9,328 nucleotides of DNA from an uncultured Agathobacter sp. (GTDB lineage Bacteria > Bacillota > Clostridia > Lachnospirales > Lachnospiraceae): the NCBI GenBank assembly GCA_934316545.1, contig CAKRDT010000043.1, positions 1 to 9,328 of the forward strand, in the 5' to 3' direction. A model generated the notes under the pieces. That model was not told the DNA's origin. It did not search any database and was given only the letters and a program-made list of their open reading frames with translations. Below are positions 1 through 6,779 of this stretch, piece after piece. Position numbers and translations under genes: made by a program. Position 1 is the stretch's first letter. Every line of letters starts with the position of its first letter.

Positions 1-77
1 AGTGTCAGCGTAGAAGCCCGCCACCGGGTCAGCCCAGCCGGAGCACGCCGCCACAGGAGTTTCGCAATCGCCTAATA
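1..77. other. GC-rich edge segment of unknown origin
   Basis: The first 60 bases are clearly richer in G and C than anything else in the window, with CGCC, CCGG and GCCC clusters, and the change to normal composition falls around 60-75. One + frame (from position 3) stays open through this stretch into the lipoprotein gene, but the peptide it would encode is Pro/Arg-rich and does not resemble a lipoprotein N-terminus. I see no clear promoter here. It could be the end of a mobile element, the 3' end of a different gene, or a chimeric contig edge. I do not recognise it. Confidence 0.4.
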
Positions 78-90
78 ATGGATGTTAGTG

Positions 91-97
91 AAAGGAG
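91..97 (+). promoter_or_regulatory. Ribosome binding site of the lipoprotein gene
   Basis: AAAGGAG lies 13 bases before ATG 111 and after the possible upstream start ATG 78, so it argues against the longer reading. An ATG at 103 is closer but out of frame, and meets TGA after three codons (ATGATATTATGA). The spacing to 111 is somewhat long, but 111 gives a canonical lipoprotein signal. Confidence 0.6.
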
Positions 98-110
98 CCA
101 TTATGATATT

Positions 111-1904
111 ATGATAAAGAAGAAAATACAAAGCTGGTTATTCATCATTGCCGGTATGATTCCATTGCTTACAGGGTGTATATCTAAAGATTTCTTGTCA
201 GAGATGTCGTCAAACAATGTTCATGAAGCAATTACCATACAATCGTCCTTTCGAAATATGAGTGCCTTTATTGATGCCGTCCATGAAAGATATCCGGAAA
301 TTAATCTGGAGGTCATTCCATATAGTGGAGCAAATTATACAGCTTACGTTAAGGCTCAGATTGCTGCAGGCGACATGCCGGATATTTATTGCACAACTTA
401 TTATACGCCGGGACACGATGATGTCAGTGACCGATTGATCGATATGTCCGGTTATGCATTTACCGATTGTTATGCGGAAGCACGCCTTCGCGATGTCACG
501 GATGATGGGGCAATCTATATGCTGCCAATGTATTATAATTGCATCGGTATCACCTACAATAAGACGTTATTGGAAAAACACGGATGGAAGCTTCCCGATT
601 CGTTGCGGGAACTCGAAAAACTGGCGCCGAAGGTGAGAAAAGCAGGGTGTCAGCTTGCACTTGACCAGATTCAGTTTCCGGACTATGGTTTTCAGTATTT
701 TTGCAATATCATGAGCACGAATTATCTTAACACACCGGATGGTCGCAAGTGGCAGGAACGTTTTCTGGACGGGGATACAACGCTGGCAGGCACGCAAGAG
801 ATGGTAAAGAACATGAAAATCCTTGAAAAATGGAGAAAAATCGGGATGCTGAATAGTAATGGTAATCCGAAGAGCGATGAAGAAACCCGCCGTAAGATGG
901 CGGAGGGAAATACTCTTTTTATGCTTGGCAGTTCGAATCTATTTAAGGATGAAGAAACGAAGGACGAGTTTGGTCTTATGCCGTATTTGTCGGAGGATGG
1001 GACACAAAATGCTTTTATTATGAATGTGTCCCGCTACATCGGATTGAACAAACATCTGGAGGATAAAGGAAACGAGCAGAAGCTTGAAGATGCACTTCAT
1101 GTGATGGAAGTGCTGTCAACCGTGAAGGGAATGAAGGCGCTCAACCAGTCTTATGCCAATACATCGCTTTTGCCACTCAAGGATTATGTAGTTGAAAGTG
1201 AAGGGTATTATGCTGATATCGAGGACAAGCTCAATGCCGGGGTAATGGCTCCGTTCATATATGACGGGTGGGAAAATCTTATTGTTGCAACAGGAAGGGA
1301 GATGATTTCTTTTATCCGGGGGAATTCCGGACTGCGGGAGGTTGTGCAGACATTTGATGAAAATCAGTATTTGATCGTAGATAATTCCGTGGCTGCTTAC
1401 ACAAAGGTCACGGAGAAACTGGATACGAGCGCATGTGCCAAAGCCATCGGAATCTGTTTTGCGAAAGCGAGTGGAGCAGATCTGGCTTTAATATCAAAAA
1501 ATAAGTGGTATAAGCTGACAAAATCCAAGGACTTGAATTTTGAAGGAGTCAGTGGAGCTCTTTATCCGCTTCCGGTGACGGATCAGGAAATCACATCGAT
1601 TCTTCCGACAGGCTGGACCGGCAATATTGAAACCGTAACATTGAGTGGAAAAAGGATACTGCAATTGGTTGAGACGGGATATGACCGTAATGGAGACGGA
1701 AAGACATTTCCGTATGAACTGGTTATGCCGGAAAAACTGGAATTCGAGGAGAAGGGCATATATACTGTGGCAATATGTGGAGTGACGGAAGCAGTGGCCG
1801 AAGAGGGAAATCTGACGGACACCGGAATACTCGGACTTACAGCTGCACAGGAATATTTTAAGCAATTCGACGCATTGGCATTAGAAGATATTGTTTGGGA
1901 TTAG
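111..1904 (+). CDS. Lipoprotein: solute-binding module fused to a 5'-nucleotidase C-terminal-like domain
   Basis: The predicted product is 597 residues from ATG 111. This start is chosen because MIKKK plus a hydrophobic stretch and the lipobox LLTGC (lipidated Cys23) directly follow; a start at 78 would add eleven residues before a normal signal. Residues about 40-400 resemble family 1 (sugar-type) ABC solute-binding proteins, with AQIAAGDMPDIY, AIYMLPMYYNCIGITYNK and a late DGWENLI segment. Residues about 424-580 resemble the C-terminal domain of UshA-type 5'-nucleotidases: SGADLALI, then ILPTGWTGNIETVTLSGKRIL, then YTVAICG. The GGGIR-like substrate signature expected after ADLALI is replaced by SKNKWYK, and no metallophosphatase domain precedes it, so I infer binding rather than catalysis. 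A DRNGDG loop near residue 525 looks calcium-binding. No permease genes are adjacent; a histidine kinase follows after 12 bases, suggesting the protein presents a ligand to that sensor outside the membrane. Confidence 0.8.
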   Translation: MIKKKIQSWLFIIAGMIPLLTGCISKDFLSEMSSNNVHEAITIQSSFRNMSAFIDAVHERYPEINLEVIPYSGANYTAYVKAQIAAGDMPDIYCTTYYTPGHDDVSDRLIDMSGYAFTDCYAEARLRDVTDDGAIYMLPMYYNCIGITYNKTLLEKHGWKLPDSLRELEKLAPKVRKAGCQLALDQIQFPDYGFQYFCNIMSTNYLNTPDGRKWQERFLDGDTTLAGTQEMVKNMKILEKWRKIGMLNSNGNPKSDEETRRKMAEGNTLFMLGSSNLFKDEETKDEFGLMPYLSEDGTQNAFIMNVSRYIGLNKHLEDKGNEQKLEDALHVMEVLSTVKGMKALNQSYANTSLLPLKDYVVESEGYYADIEDKLNAGVMAPFIYDGWENLIVATGREMISFIRGNSGLREVVQTFDENQYLIVDNSVAAYTKVTEKLDTSACAKAIGICFAKASGADLALISKNKWYKLTKSKDLNFEGVSGALYPLPVTDQEITSILPTGWTGNIETVTLSGKRILQLVETGYDRNGDGKTFPYELVMPEKLEFEEKGIYTVAICGVTEAVAEEGNLTDTGILGLTAAQEYFKQFDALALEDIVWD

Positions 1905-1905
1905 C

Positions 1906-1910
1906 AGGGA
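1906..1910 (+). promoter_or_regulatory. Ribosome binding site deciding the kinase start
   Basis: AGGGA directly abuts ATG 1911 but sits six bases before ATG 1917, so ATG 1917 is the better start. The site begins right after the lipoprotein stop at 1902-1904, consistent with translational coupling. Confidence 0.6.
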
Positions 1911-1916
1911 ATGGAT

Positions 1917-4202
1917 ATGCAAAGTTTTTGGAAAGGAAAAATCGTAAATTCTCAAATCGTTAAAATCGTTAAAATCGTTTTTGTATTTGTCTTCATTGTG
2001 GTTTTCAGTATCTGGATTTTTTTTGAAGTGTATCATAAGTATATTGATCAGATTTTGTACGAGGAGCGGCTCAGCCAGATGAAAGTTGTAACTTCGCAGC
2101 TTTTTGAGGGAATTGAAGGCATGATGGATAATCGCTGGGAGACGGTTGCATCCCAAAGTAATCGATTGGATGATATCGAAGTCAACAATATTGTGGAACT
2201 ATCGGAGTTTATGATGAAGCAGAGCCGGATCAATGAGTTTAAGGAAAAAAGCCAGAGACTGATTGCGGTGGATGACCTGGGGCGGTATTATACGCAGCAT
2301 GGATTGCAGGGAAACTTAACCGAGATGGACGTATTGATTGCGCATCCAAAGCAGGTCAGTTTTGTATCCAATACTGTAACGACGAACAAGACAGAAATTG
2401 TTTTCCTGAAAAAAGTAAAGCAGCCAATTCATATCAATGATGGCAGTCGGATGGTTTTGATTGAATATTATGGACTTGCACAGGATATGCAGGTATTTAA
2501 TCCTTATTTTGAATGTAATGCTTACAAAGGCAGCAATACGGTATACGTTGTGGATTACAATGGCCTGAAGATTTTTAATAGTCAGTCAGATGAAGTATTA
2601 CATGGGTATAATACATTTACCGTACTTGAAAACATGAAGTATCTGCATGGGAGTTCGTTTGAGCAGGCAAAGCAGATACTTTCTGAAAACCGTATTTCCT
2701 ATTCCAATGCAATACTGGATGGAGTCGAGTATTATTATTCTTTGTATCAGATGGAAGATTCCGAATGGACGTTGCTTTTTTTAGTGCCATCTTCTTATGT
2801 GGCACAAAATACAGTAAAGCTTGTGAATCTGACAGTACAGATCGTTTTAATTTTTGCCATCATTCTTGTTACGATCAGTGCGATGGCGGTTTTTGCAACG
2901 ATGCGCCGCCTGCAAAAAGAAGCCGTGGAGGCGGAGCGAAGGACCAATGACAAATTGGCACTCATCAACGAACAGCTTGATCAGAAGAATGCGGACTTGT
3001 CCAAGGCGGTACAGGTTGCAGAGAACGCATTTGAGGTGGCGGAGAATGCAAACCATGCCAAAAGTGATTTCCTTGCAAATATGTCACACGATATCCGCAC
3101 ACCGATGAATGCGATCATGGGGATGACAACATTGATCGAGCACGATGCACAATTGCCGGACAAGGTACGTGAATATACAAAGAAGATTCAATGTTCCAGC
3201 CAGCATCTGCTGGGAATTATTAATGATGTCCTTGACATGAGCAAAATTGAGAGCGGCACAACCATCATAAATGTTGGAGAATTTTATCTGCCGGAACTCT
3301 TAGAACAGATGGATGCAGCTTTCCGTCCACAGACGGATGCAAAGAAACAGAAATTCGAAATCAAGATACAAAACCTGGAACACAAATGGCTTCTGGGGGA
3401 CAGTATGCGTCTTCTCCAAATACTGAATAACCTGCTGTCGAATGCGTATAAATACACACCGGCCGGTGGAACCATTTGTATTGAGGTGCAGGAGATGGAG
3501 CAGTCCTCGTCATCCTATGCAAAGCTGTGTTTTAAGGTGATGGATAACGGAATTGGAATGAGCCGGGAATTTCTTGCCCGAATATATGACTCATTTACAC
3601 GGGAGGAATGTTCCGTTACGAATACGATTCAGGGGACGGGAATTGGTATGTCAATCGTTAAAAGTCTTGTAGATCTCATGGGTGGCAGTATTGATGTGGA
3701 AAGTATGCAGGGGAAGGGCACTTGTTTTGAGCTGATACTGGATTTCAGGATTTCCGAAAAGACTGTCACAGATTGCAGCAAGCAGAAGGAGGAGAAAGAA
3801 AAGACGGATACGTCTCAATTGAGAGGAATGCATTTTCTGTGTGCAGAGGATAATGAGCTGAATGCGGAAATCCTGAAAGAACTTTTACATATGGAAGGTG
3901 CGGAGTGTGTGATCTGTCCGAATGGACGGGCGGTGGTGGAAAAATTTGAGAAGTCGGCTCCGGGCGACTATGATATGATTCTGATGGATGTGCAGATGCC
4001 GGTCATGAATGGTTATGAGGCGACCAAAGAGATACGTAGGGGCAATCATCCGTTGGCACTTACGATTCCAATTGTTGCAATGACTGCCAATGCGTTCTCC
4101 GAAGATGTGCAGAAATCTCTTAGCGCGGGGATGAATGCACATATTTCGAAACCGATGGATATGAAAAAGCTTGCGCGTGTGGTGAAGAAGGAACGCATGT
4201 AA
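1917..4202 (+). CDS. Membrane hybrid histidine kinase with C-terminal receiver
   Basis: The product is 761 residues from ATG 1917, or 763 from ATG 1911 (numbering here uses 1911). A first membrane segment lies at about 22-40 and a second at about 303-330. The roughly 260 residues between them would be extracellular and look like a Cache-type sensor, by position and general pattern only. A coiled-coil linker (335-385) leads to the dimerisation domain with the phosphoacceptor His393 in MSHDIRTP. The ATPase domain has its N box at NNLLSNAYKY (506-515), DNGIGM (545-550) and GTGIGM (575-580). A receiver starts near 640 with acidic E646/D647, phosphoacceptor Asp693 in LMDVQMP, Thr725 and Lys747. 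There is no HPt domain and no output domain, so a partner elsewhere must carry the signal on. Placement 12 bases after the binding lipoprotein suggests one transcript and one sensory unit. All catalytic boxes look intact. Confidence 0.92.
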   Translation: MQSFWKGKIVNSQIVKIVKIVFVFVFIVVFSIWIFFEVYHKYIDQILYEERLSQMKVVTSQLFEGIEGMMDNRWETVASQSNRLDDIEVNNIVELSEFMMKQSRINEFKEKSQRLIAVDDLGRYYTQHGLQGNLTEMDVLIAHPKQVSFVSNTVTTNKTEIVFLKKVKQPIHINDGSRMVLIEYYGLAQDMQVFNPYFECNAYKGSNTVYVVDYNGLKIFNSQSDEVLHGYNTFTVLENMKYLHGSSFEQAKQILSENRISYSNAILDGVEYYYSLYQMEDSEWTLLFLVPSSYVAQNTVKLVNLTVQIVLIFAIILVTISAMAVFATMRRLQKEAVEAERRTNDKLALINEQLDQKNADLSKAVQVAENAFEVAENANHAKSDFLANMSHDIRTPMNAIMGMTTLIEHDAQLPDKVREYTKKIQCSSQHLLGIINDVLDMSKIESGTTIINVGEFYLPELLEQMDAAFRPQTDAKKQKFEIKIQNLEHKWLLGDSMRLLQILNNLLSNAYKYTPAGGTICIEVQEMEQSSSSYAKLCFKVMDNGIGMSREFLARIYDSFTREECSVTNTIQGTGIGMSIVKSLVDLMGGSIDVESMQGKGTCFELILDFRISEKTVTDCSKQKEEKEKTDTSQLRGMHFLCAEDNELNAEILKELLHMEGAECVICPNGRAVVEKFEKSAPGDYDMILMDVQMPVMNGYEATKEIRRGNHPLALTIPIVAMTANAFSEDVQKSLSAGMNAHISKPMDMKKLARVVKKERM
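1954..1980 (+). repeat. 9-bp tandem repeat inside the kinase first membrane segment
   Basis: AAATCGTTA, AAATCGTTA and AAATCGTTT follow each other directly and encode IVK, IVK, IVF at the start of the first membrane helix. Gain or loss of one unit would keep the frame and add or remove three residues. Confidence 0.7.
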
Positions 4203-4280
4203 TGGATATAGGGGATCCTGCAGCACTCGCCATCTAAAGGTTGAGACAATCCGGGTTTGCCGTGATCTGACAGGGGTTCA

Positions 4281-4337
4281 AAAACGGACGATACCGGATT
4301 TAAATAAGATAAGATTCGAAAATTAGCAGTAGTTATT
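4281..4337 (+). repeat. Left arm of a long inverted repeat
   Basis: These 57 bases match the reverse complement of 5469-5525 at 56 positions; the one difference is G4290 against T5516. Weaker similarity continues outward to about 4249 and inward to about 4365, so the near-identical core is embedded in longer, older homology. Read on + it ends an open frame with KRTIPDLNKIRFEN and a TAG stop at 4324-4326. I see no matching target duplication next to the two outer ends. Confidence 0.9.
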
Positions 4338-4338
4338 C

Positions 4339-4461
4339 GTGAACTTACGGACTTTGAACGATTTCAATGACCGGATGTTTTTTCAGAGTTACGGCATCGA
4401 ACCATACGATTATTTTGTTCAGGAAAATTTGCAAGTCAGCTTCTGGCTCTATTTCAGATAG
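4339..4461 (+). pseudogene. Short orphan reading frame inside the left arm
   Basis: From GTG 4339, just after the left arm, a 40-codon frame runs to TAG 4459-4461. The peptide has an ordinary, gene-like composition (for example RMFFQSYGIEPYDYFVQEN) but I recognise no family, and no good ribosome site precedes it. A TAG at 4330-4332 closes the frame upstream. It may be a gene fragment left by an insertion or deletion, or chance. Confidence 0.25.
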
Positions 4462-4784
4462 ACAGCTACAATTTGTTTTTGTCATGCTATTAGCGGGCGG
4501 AATGGAACCCAGAAGCAGTTGCAAATTTGTCCTTCAAAAATAAGTATGGCTCCGATGCCTGTAACATGAAATAGTTGGTCATTAAAATCATGCAAAGCCC
4601 TGTTGGTCGAATACGCTTGCTGCTAATTTTCTTTTTTACATTTTTGCATCCGGTATCTGTGTAGAAATAGTATATCTGATGCACGACAAAAATTTGCTGC
4701 GTAGTATTAGAAATACGATATCTGTATATTAAAAAATGTTTATCTGAAATATTTGTTGTGATGTTTTAGAAATTTTTCGATAGA

Positions 4785-5026
4785 TACATCACGCTATAAT
4801 TATAGGTAGATCCACTTTTCCACATAAATGGGATGTTTTGCAGCATGTTAGCATATTTACTTCACACTATAATTATAGGCAGAATTACTTTTTCTTTAAA
4901 AATGGTATGTTTTTTAAGTATTTTAGCGTTTTACTTCACGCTAATTGTATAGGCAAAATAGGATTCGATAATAAAATGGTATGAATTTGTAAATTTTTAG
5001 CTCCTACATCACGTTAAGAATATAGA
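4785..5026 (+). repeat. Four AT-rich tandem units of 73-74 bp
   Basis: A 22-bp core recurs at 4785-4806, 4858-4879, 4932-4953 and 5005-5026, at steps of 73, 74 and 73 bases. The first two cores carry TCACRCTATAATTATAGG, containing the perfect 12-bp palindrome CTATAATTATAG; the third and fourth are diverged. Between cores, AATGGTATG-like and TTTTAGC-like blocks also recur at equivalent places, so the whole unit is repeated. A weak fifth copy may lie just before 4785. The spacing is close to seven helical turns, which would put all cores on one DNA face. Units 1 and 2 contain a perfect TATAAT, but no matching -35 element at the usual distance. Confidence 0.8.
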
Positions 5027-5180
5027 CAAGTAAATCAACTTCTATATTCAGGAAATCAGTTTCAAAATATCTCGGCATGCGGGACATTCTCTTGCGGATT
5101 TTGTTAAGTGGGGCACTATGTAATATTTCTTTTCCCTGCGTCCACGACAAAATGACCCTGAGAGAAAATTGGATCATTGA

Positions 5181-5417
5181 GTCATGGGAGAACAGGAAAC
5201 TGCATGACCTACAGGAGGAAAATGAGATCCAGATCATGGAGGAACAGGAAAGACCATGACCTACAGGAGAAAAATGAAATCCAGGTCATGGAGGAATAGG
5301 AAAGACCATGACCTACAGGAGAAAAATGAAATCCAGGTCATGGAGGAACAGGGAAGGCCATGACCTACAGGAGAAAAATGAGATCTAGGTCAAGAGGAAG
5401 GTCGAAATCATATGACC
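5181..5417 (+). repeat. 52-bp tandem repeats forming a series of hairpins
   Basis: Three full 52-bp units start at 5203, 5255 and 5307 (each begins CATGACCTACAGGAG), with a partial unit from 5359 and a degenerate half-unit before 5203. Each junction forms a hairpin: in the best two, AGGTCATGG pairs with CCATGACCT around a 14-base purine loop AGGAAYAGGRAAGR (stems 5284-5291/5306-5313 and 5336-5343/5358-5365). Shorter stems of the same plan occur at 5181-5186/5203-5208, 5234-5239/5254-5259 and 5388-5392/5413-5417. The period is 1 modulo 3, so each unit shifts frame and the array is not a protein repeat. Every full unit also carries AGGAG a few bases before an ATG. An RNA role is plausible but not shown. 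Confidence 0.85.
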
Positions 5418-5468
5418 AGCAGAAAAAGCTGAGAGAAAGTCGGTATCGTCACAAGTCCGTTGATTTAT

Positions 5469-5525
5469 AATAACTACTGCTAATTTTCGAATCTTATCTT
5501 ATTTAAATCCGGTATTGTCCGTTTT
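5469..5525 (-). repeat. Right arm of the long inverted repeat
   Basis: This is the reverse-complement partner of 4281-4337 (56 of 57 identical), enclosing 1131 bases with it. Outward of the arm, weaker similarity continues to about 5560. Read on the minus strand it gives the same KRTIPDLNKIRFEN-stop ending as the left arm. Confidence 0.9.
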
Positions 5526-5650
5526 AGAAAGCCAATCTGATCATGACATCCCCGAATTTGTAGGTCGTTCATGTTGAAATAGGTGTAATTCGCGCACATA
5601 AAGTCACAAAGAGTCGAAAGCGTGGTATCATTTTTATAAACAAATAAGGA
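5480..5650 (-). pseudogene. Minus-strand open frame ending in the right arm (possible gene remnant)
   Basis: On the minus strand an open frame runs from about 5650 down to a stop at 5480-5482, ending KRTIPDLNKIRFEN. The 25 residues before its stop align with the + strand reading into the left arm (IRGCHDQIG here, IRVCRDLTG there), with differences between the arms outside the core. That is compatible with two convergent, related gene ends. There is no clear start or ribosome site, and the frame is antisense to the leader of the next gene. I do not recognise the peptide. Confidence 0.25.
5603..5631 (+). promoter_or_regulatory. Candidate extended -10 promoter of the secreted-protein gene
   Basis: TGGTATCAT (5623-5631) is an extended -10 element. 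GTCACA (5603-5608), matching four of six -35 positions, lies 17 bases before TATCAT. Transcription would start near 5638, leaving a leader of about 23 bases that contains AAGGAGG at 5646-5652. Confidence 0.5.
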
Positions 5651-5652
5651 GG
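5646..5652 (+). promoter_or_regulatory. Strong ribosome binding site, decides ATG 5661
   Basis: AAGGAGG is a near-perfect Shine-Dalgarno sequence eight bases before ATG 5661. A TTG at 5655 is in frame but only two bases away, so 5661 is the start. Confidence 0.9.
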
Positions 5653-5660
5653 TATTGCTT

Positions 5661-6761
5661 ATGAAGATATGGAAGAAATTAGGTTGTGGTTTTGTTATGT
5701 TTGGATTGCTGCTTGTGATCGGTCTGTGGAGTACGGATACGGCTTATGCAATCGGCAAGGGATTTGAGATCAACAAAGATACAAACACGGCAACTTACAC
5801 GGTTACCGATGCAAAGAAAGCTACAGTTAAATTTGGTGATACGTTTACAACAGGGGATATTACAGTTGGTGATGGATTGACTAATTTTACGGTAAAAAAT
5901 GACACTGATACGGTTCTTCAGATTGGTATATCTGTTGTTGCGGAGAGTCCGGTCGTTATGACCTGGTCGGAATCAAGTACCGGTCCGCTGCTGATCAGCC
6001 AGACAATCAACAGTTATACGCAGCCTGTTTTTACCGGAAAGCTTGTGTATCCGGGAAAATCGGTTACGGTGGATTATTACTATGATGTTCGTGAAAATAG
6101 TAGTGTGACCAAGCTGCCAAGACTTAAAGTTATTTCATATATCACACCTCGTTCGGATGTTGCTGTATATGATTATACCATGAAGAAAGCTCCTAAGATT
6201 GAAGTAACCAAGATGTCAGCAGATCAGGTTGGTATTCAGGTAGATGTTAACAATGGTGGTGCCGGTGTTCGTGGTGTTTCTAAGATTTATGTCTACAAGG
6301 GCTCCAAGAAGATTAAGACATTTACAAGTAGTGCGAAGGATCTGTATACATTTACCTATAAGGCAAAAGGCGCCGGATCTGCAAAGTATAAGGCTAAGGT
6401 AGTAATGAAGGCCAATAAGAAAGATGCCAAGACCAGCAAGGAAGTTTCGCCGGTTAAGAATATCTGGAAGCAGAAGGTCAGCAAGAAACTCAGTGACTAT
6501 GAAAGCGATGATATCGAGCTTGTGATCGAATCTCTTTCTTACAGTGGAAATACTTTGGTTGTCAAGGGATATACCGTAAATACCATGGGAGTAGACATGG
6601 CTTTCCCGACATTTGCAAGAGCCGGATATCCTGGAAAACAGTTGTTTGAGTATTACACACCGACGAACAAAGTGATCAAGAAGGGAATTCATAAGTACAC
6701 ATTCAAAGTTAAAAATGTACCTGTCGTAGATTTACGGCATTGCGGTATTACAACTGTATAA
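5661..6761 (+). CDS. Secreted multi-domain protein with Fn3/Ig-like module, function unknown
   Basis: The product has 366 residues. A textbook signal peptide (MKIWKK, hydrophobic core, AYA at 28-30) predicts export and cleavage before IGKG. Residues about 31-170 form a beta-rich, Thr/Val-rich region with no family I can name. Residues about 175-275 (KAPKIEVTKMSADQVGIQV to SKEVSPVKN) look like a Lys-rich fibronectin type III or Ig-like domain of the kind common in exported clostridial proteins. Residues about 285-366 form a third beta-rich region ending abruptly at VDLRHCGITTV. No LPxTG motif, membrane anchor or catalytic motif is visible, so it may be released or held by charge. It has its own candidate promoter and strong terminator and appears monocistronic. 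The abrupt C-terminus could be natural or a slightly shortened last domain. Confidence 0.8.
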   Translation: MKIWKKLGCGFVMFGLLLVIGLWSTDTAYAIGKGFEINKDTNTATYTVTDAKKATVKFGDTFTTGDITVGDGLTNFTVKNDTDTVLQIGISVVAESPVVMTWSESSTGPLLISQTINSYTQPVFTGKLVYPGKSVTVDYYYDVRENSSVTKLPRLKVISYITPRSDVAVYDYTMKKAPKIEVTKMSADQVGIQVDVNNGGAGVRGVSKIYVYKGSKKIKTFTSSAKDLYTFTYKAKGAGSAKYKAKVVMKANKKDAKTSKEVSPVKNIWKQKVSKKLSDYESDDIELVIESLSYSGNTLVVKGYTVNTMGVDMAFPTFARAGYPGKQLFEYYTPTNKVIKKGIHKYTFKVKNVPVVDLRHCGITTV

Positions 6762-6779
6762 AACTGCTAATGTTTTTTG

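Larger units (their letters stand above)
4203..5660. other. Gene-poor, repeat-bearing island between kinase and secreted protein
   Basis: This stretch of almost 1.5 kb carries no convincing full gene. It contains two inverted arms (4281-4337 and 5469-5525), a short orphan reading frame just inside the left arm, an AT-rich array of 73-74 bp units (4785-5026), an array of 52-bp hairpin units (about 5181-5417), and the promoter and ribosome site of the next gene. The stretch 4462-4784 is AT-rich with no clear coding frame. A minus-strand frame over 5004-5237 gives a cationic peptide containing NKIRKRMSRMPRYFE, but it runs antisense through the start of the 52-bp array and I do not call it. No strong terminator is visible after the kinase gene. 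The island could be a decayed insertion or a regulatory or RNA-producing cassette. Confidence 0.7.

Noticed and set aside
78..110. Upstream start of the lipoprotein gene at ATG 78
   Set aside because: The ribosome site AAAGGAG lies downstream of it and the extra eleven residues would precede a normal lipoprotein signal.
4202..4237. Eleven-codon frame overlapping the kinase stop (TAATG)
   Set aside because: Too short, with no independent support.
4490..4684. Minus-strand 64-residue frame in the AT-rich stretch
   Set aside because: Low-complexity composition, no ribosome site and no recognisable motif.
5004..5237. Minus-strand 77-residue protein across the island
   Set aside because: The start falls inside the hairpin array, no ribosome site is visible and no family is recognised; at most a gene remnant.
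5077..5259. Small + strand protein ending in the 52-bp array
   Set aside because: It has no ribosome site, stops inside the second repeat unit, and the array shifts frame at each unit, so the coding potential looks accidental.
5181..5417. CRISPR array
   Set aside because: There are no unique spacers: the whole 52-bp unit repeats, and no cas genes are nearby.
6216..6692. Long minus-strand frame opposite the secreted protein
   Set aside because: It mirrors a well-supported gene with signal peptide, ribosome site and terminator, and its peptide is Cys/His/Leu-rich noise.
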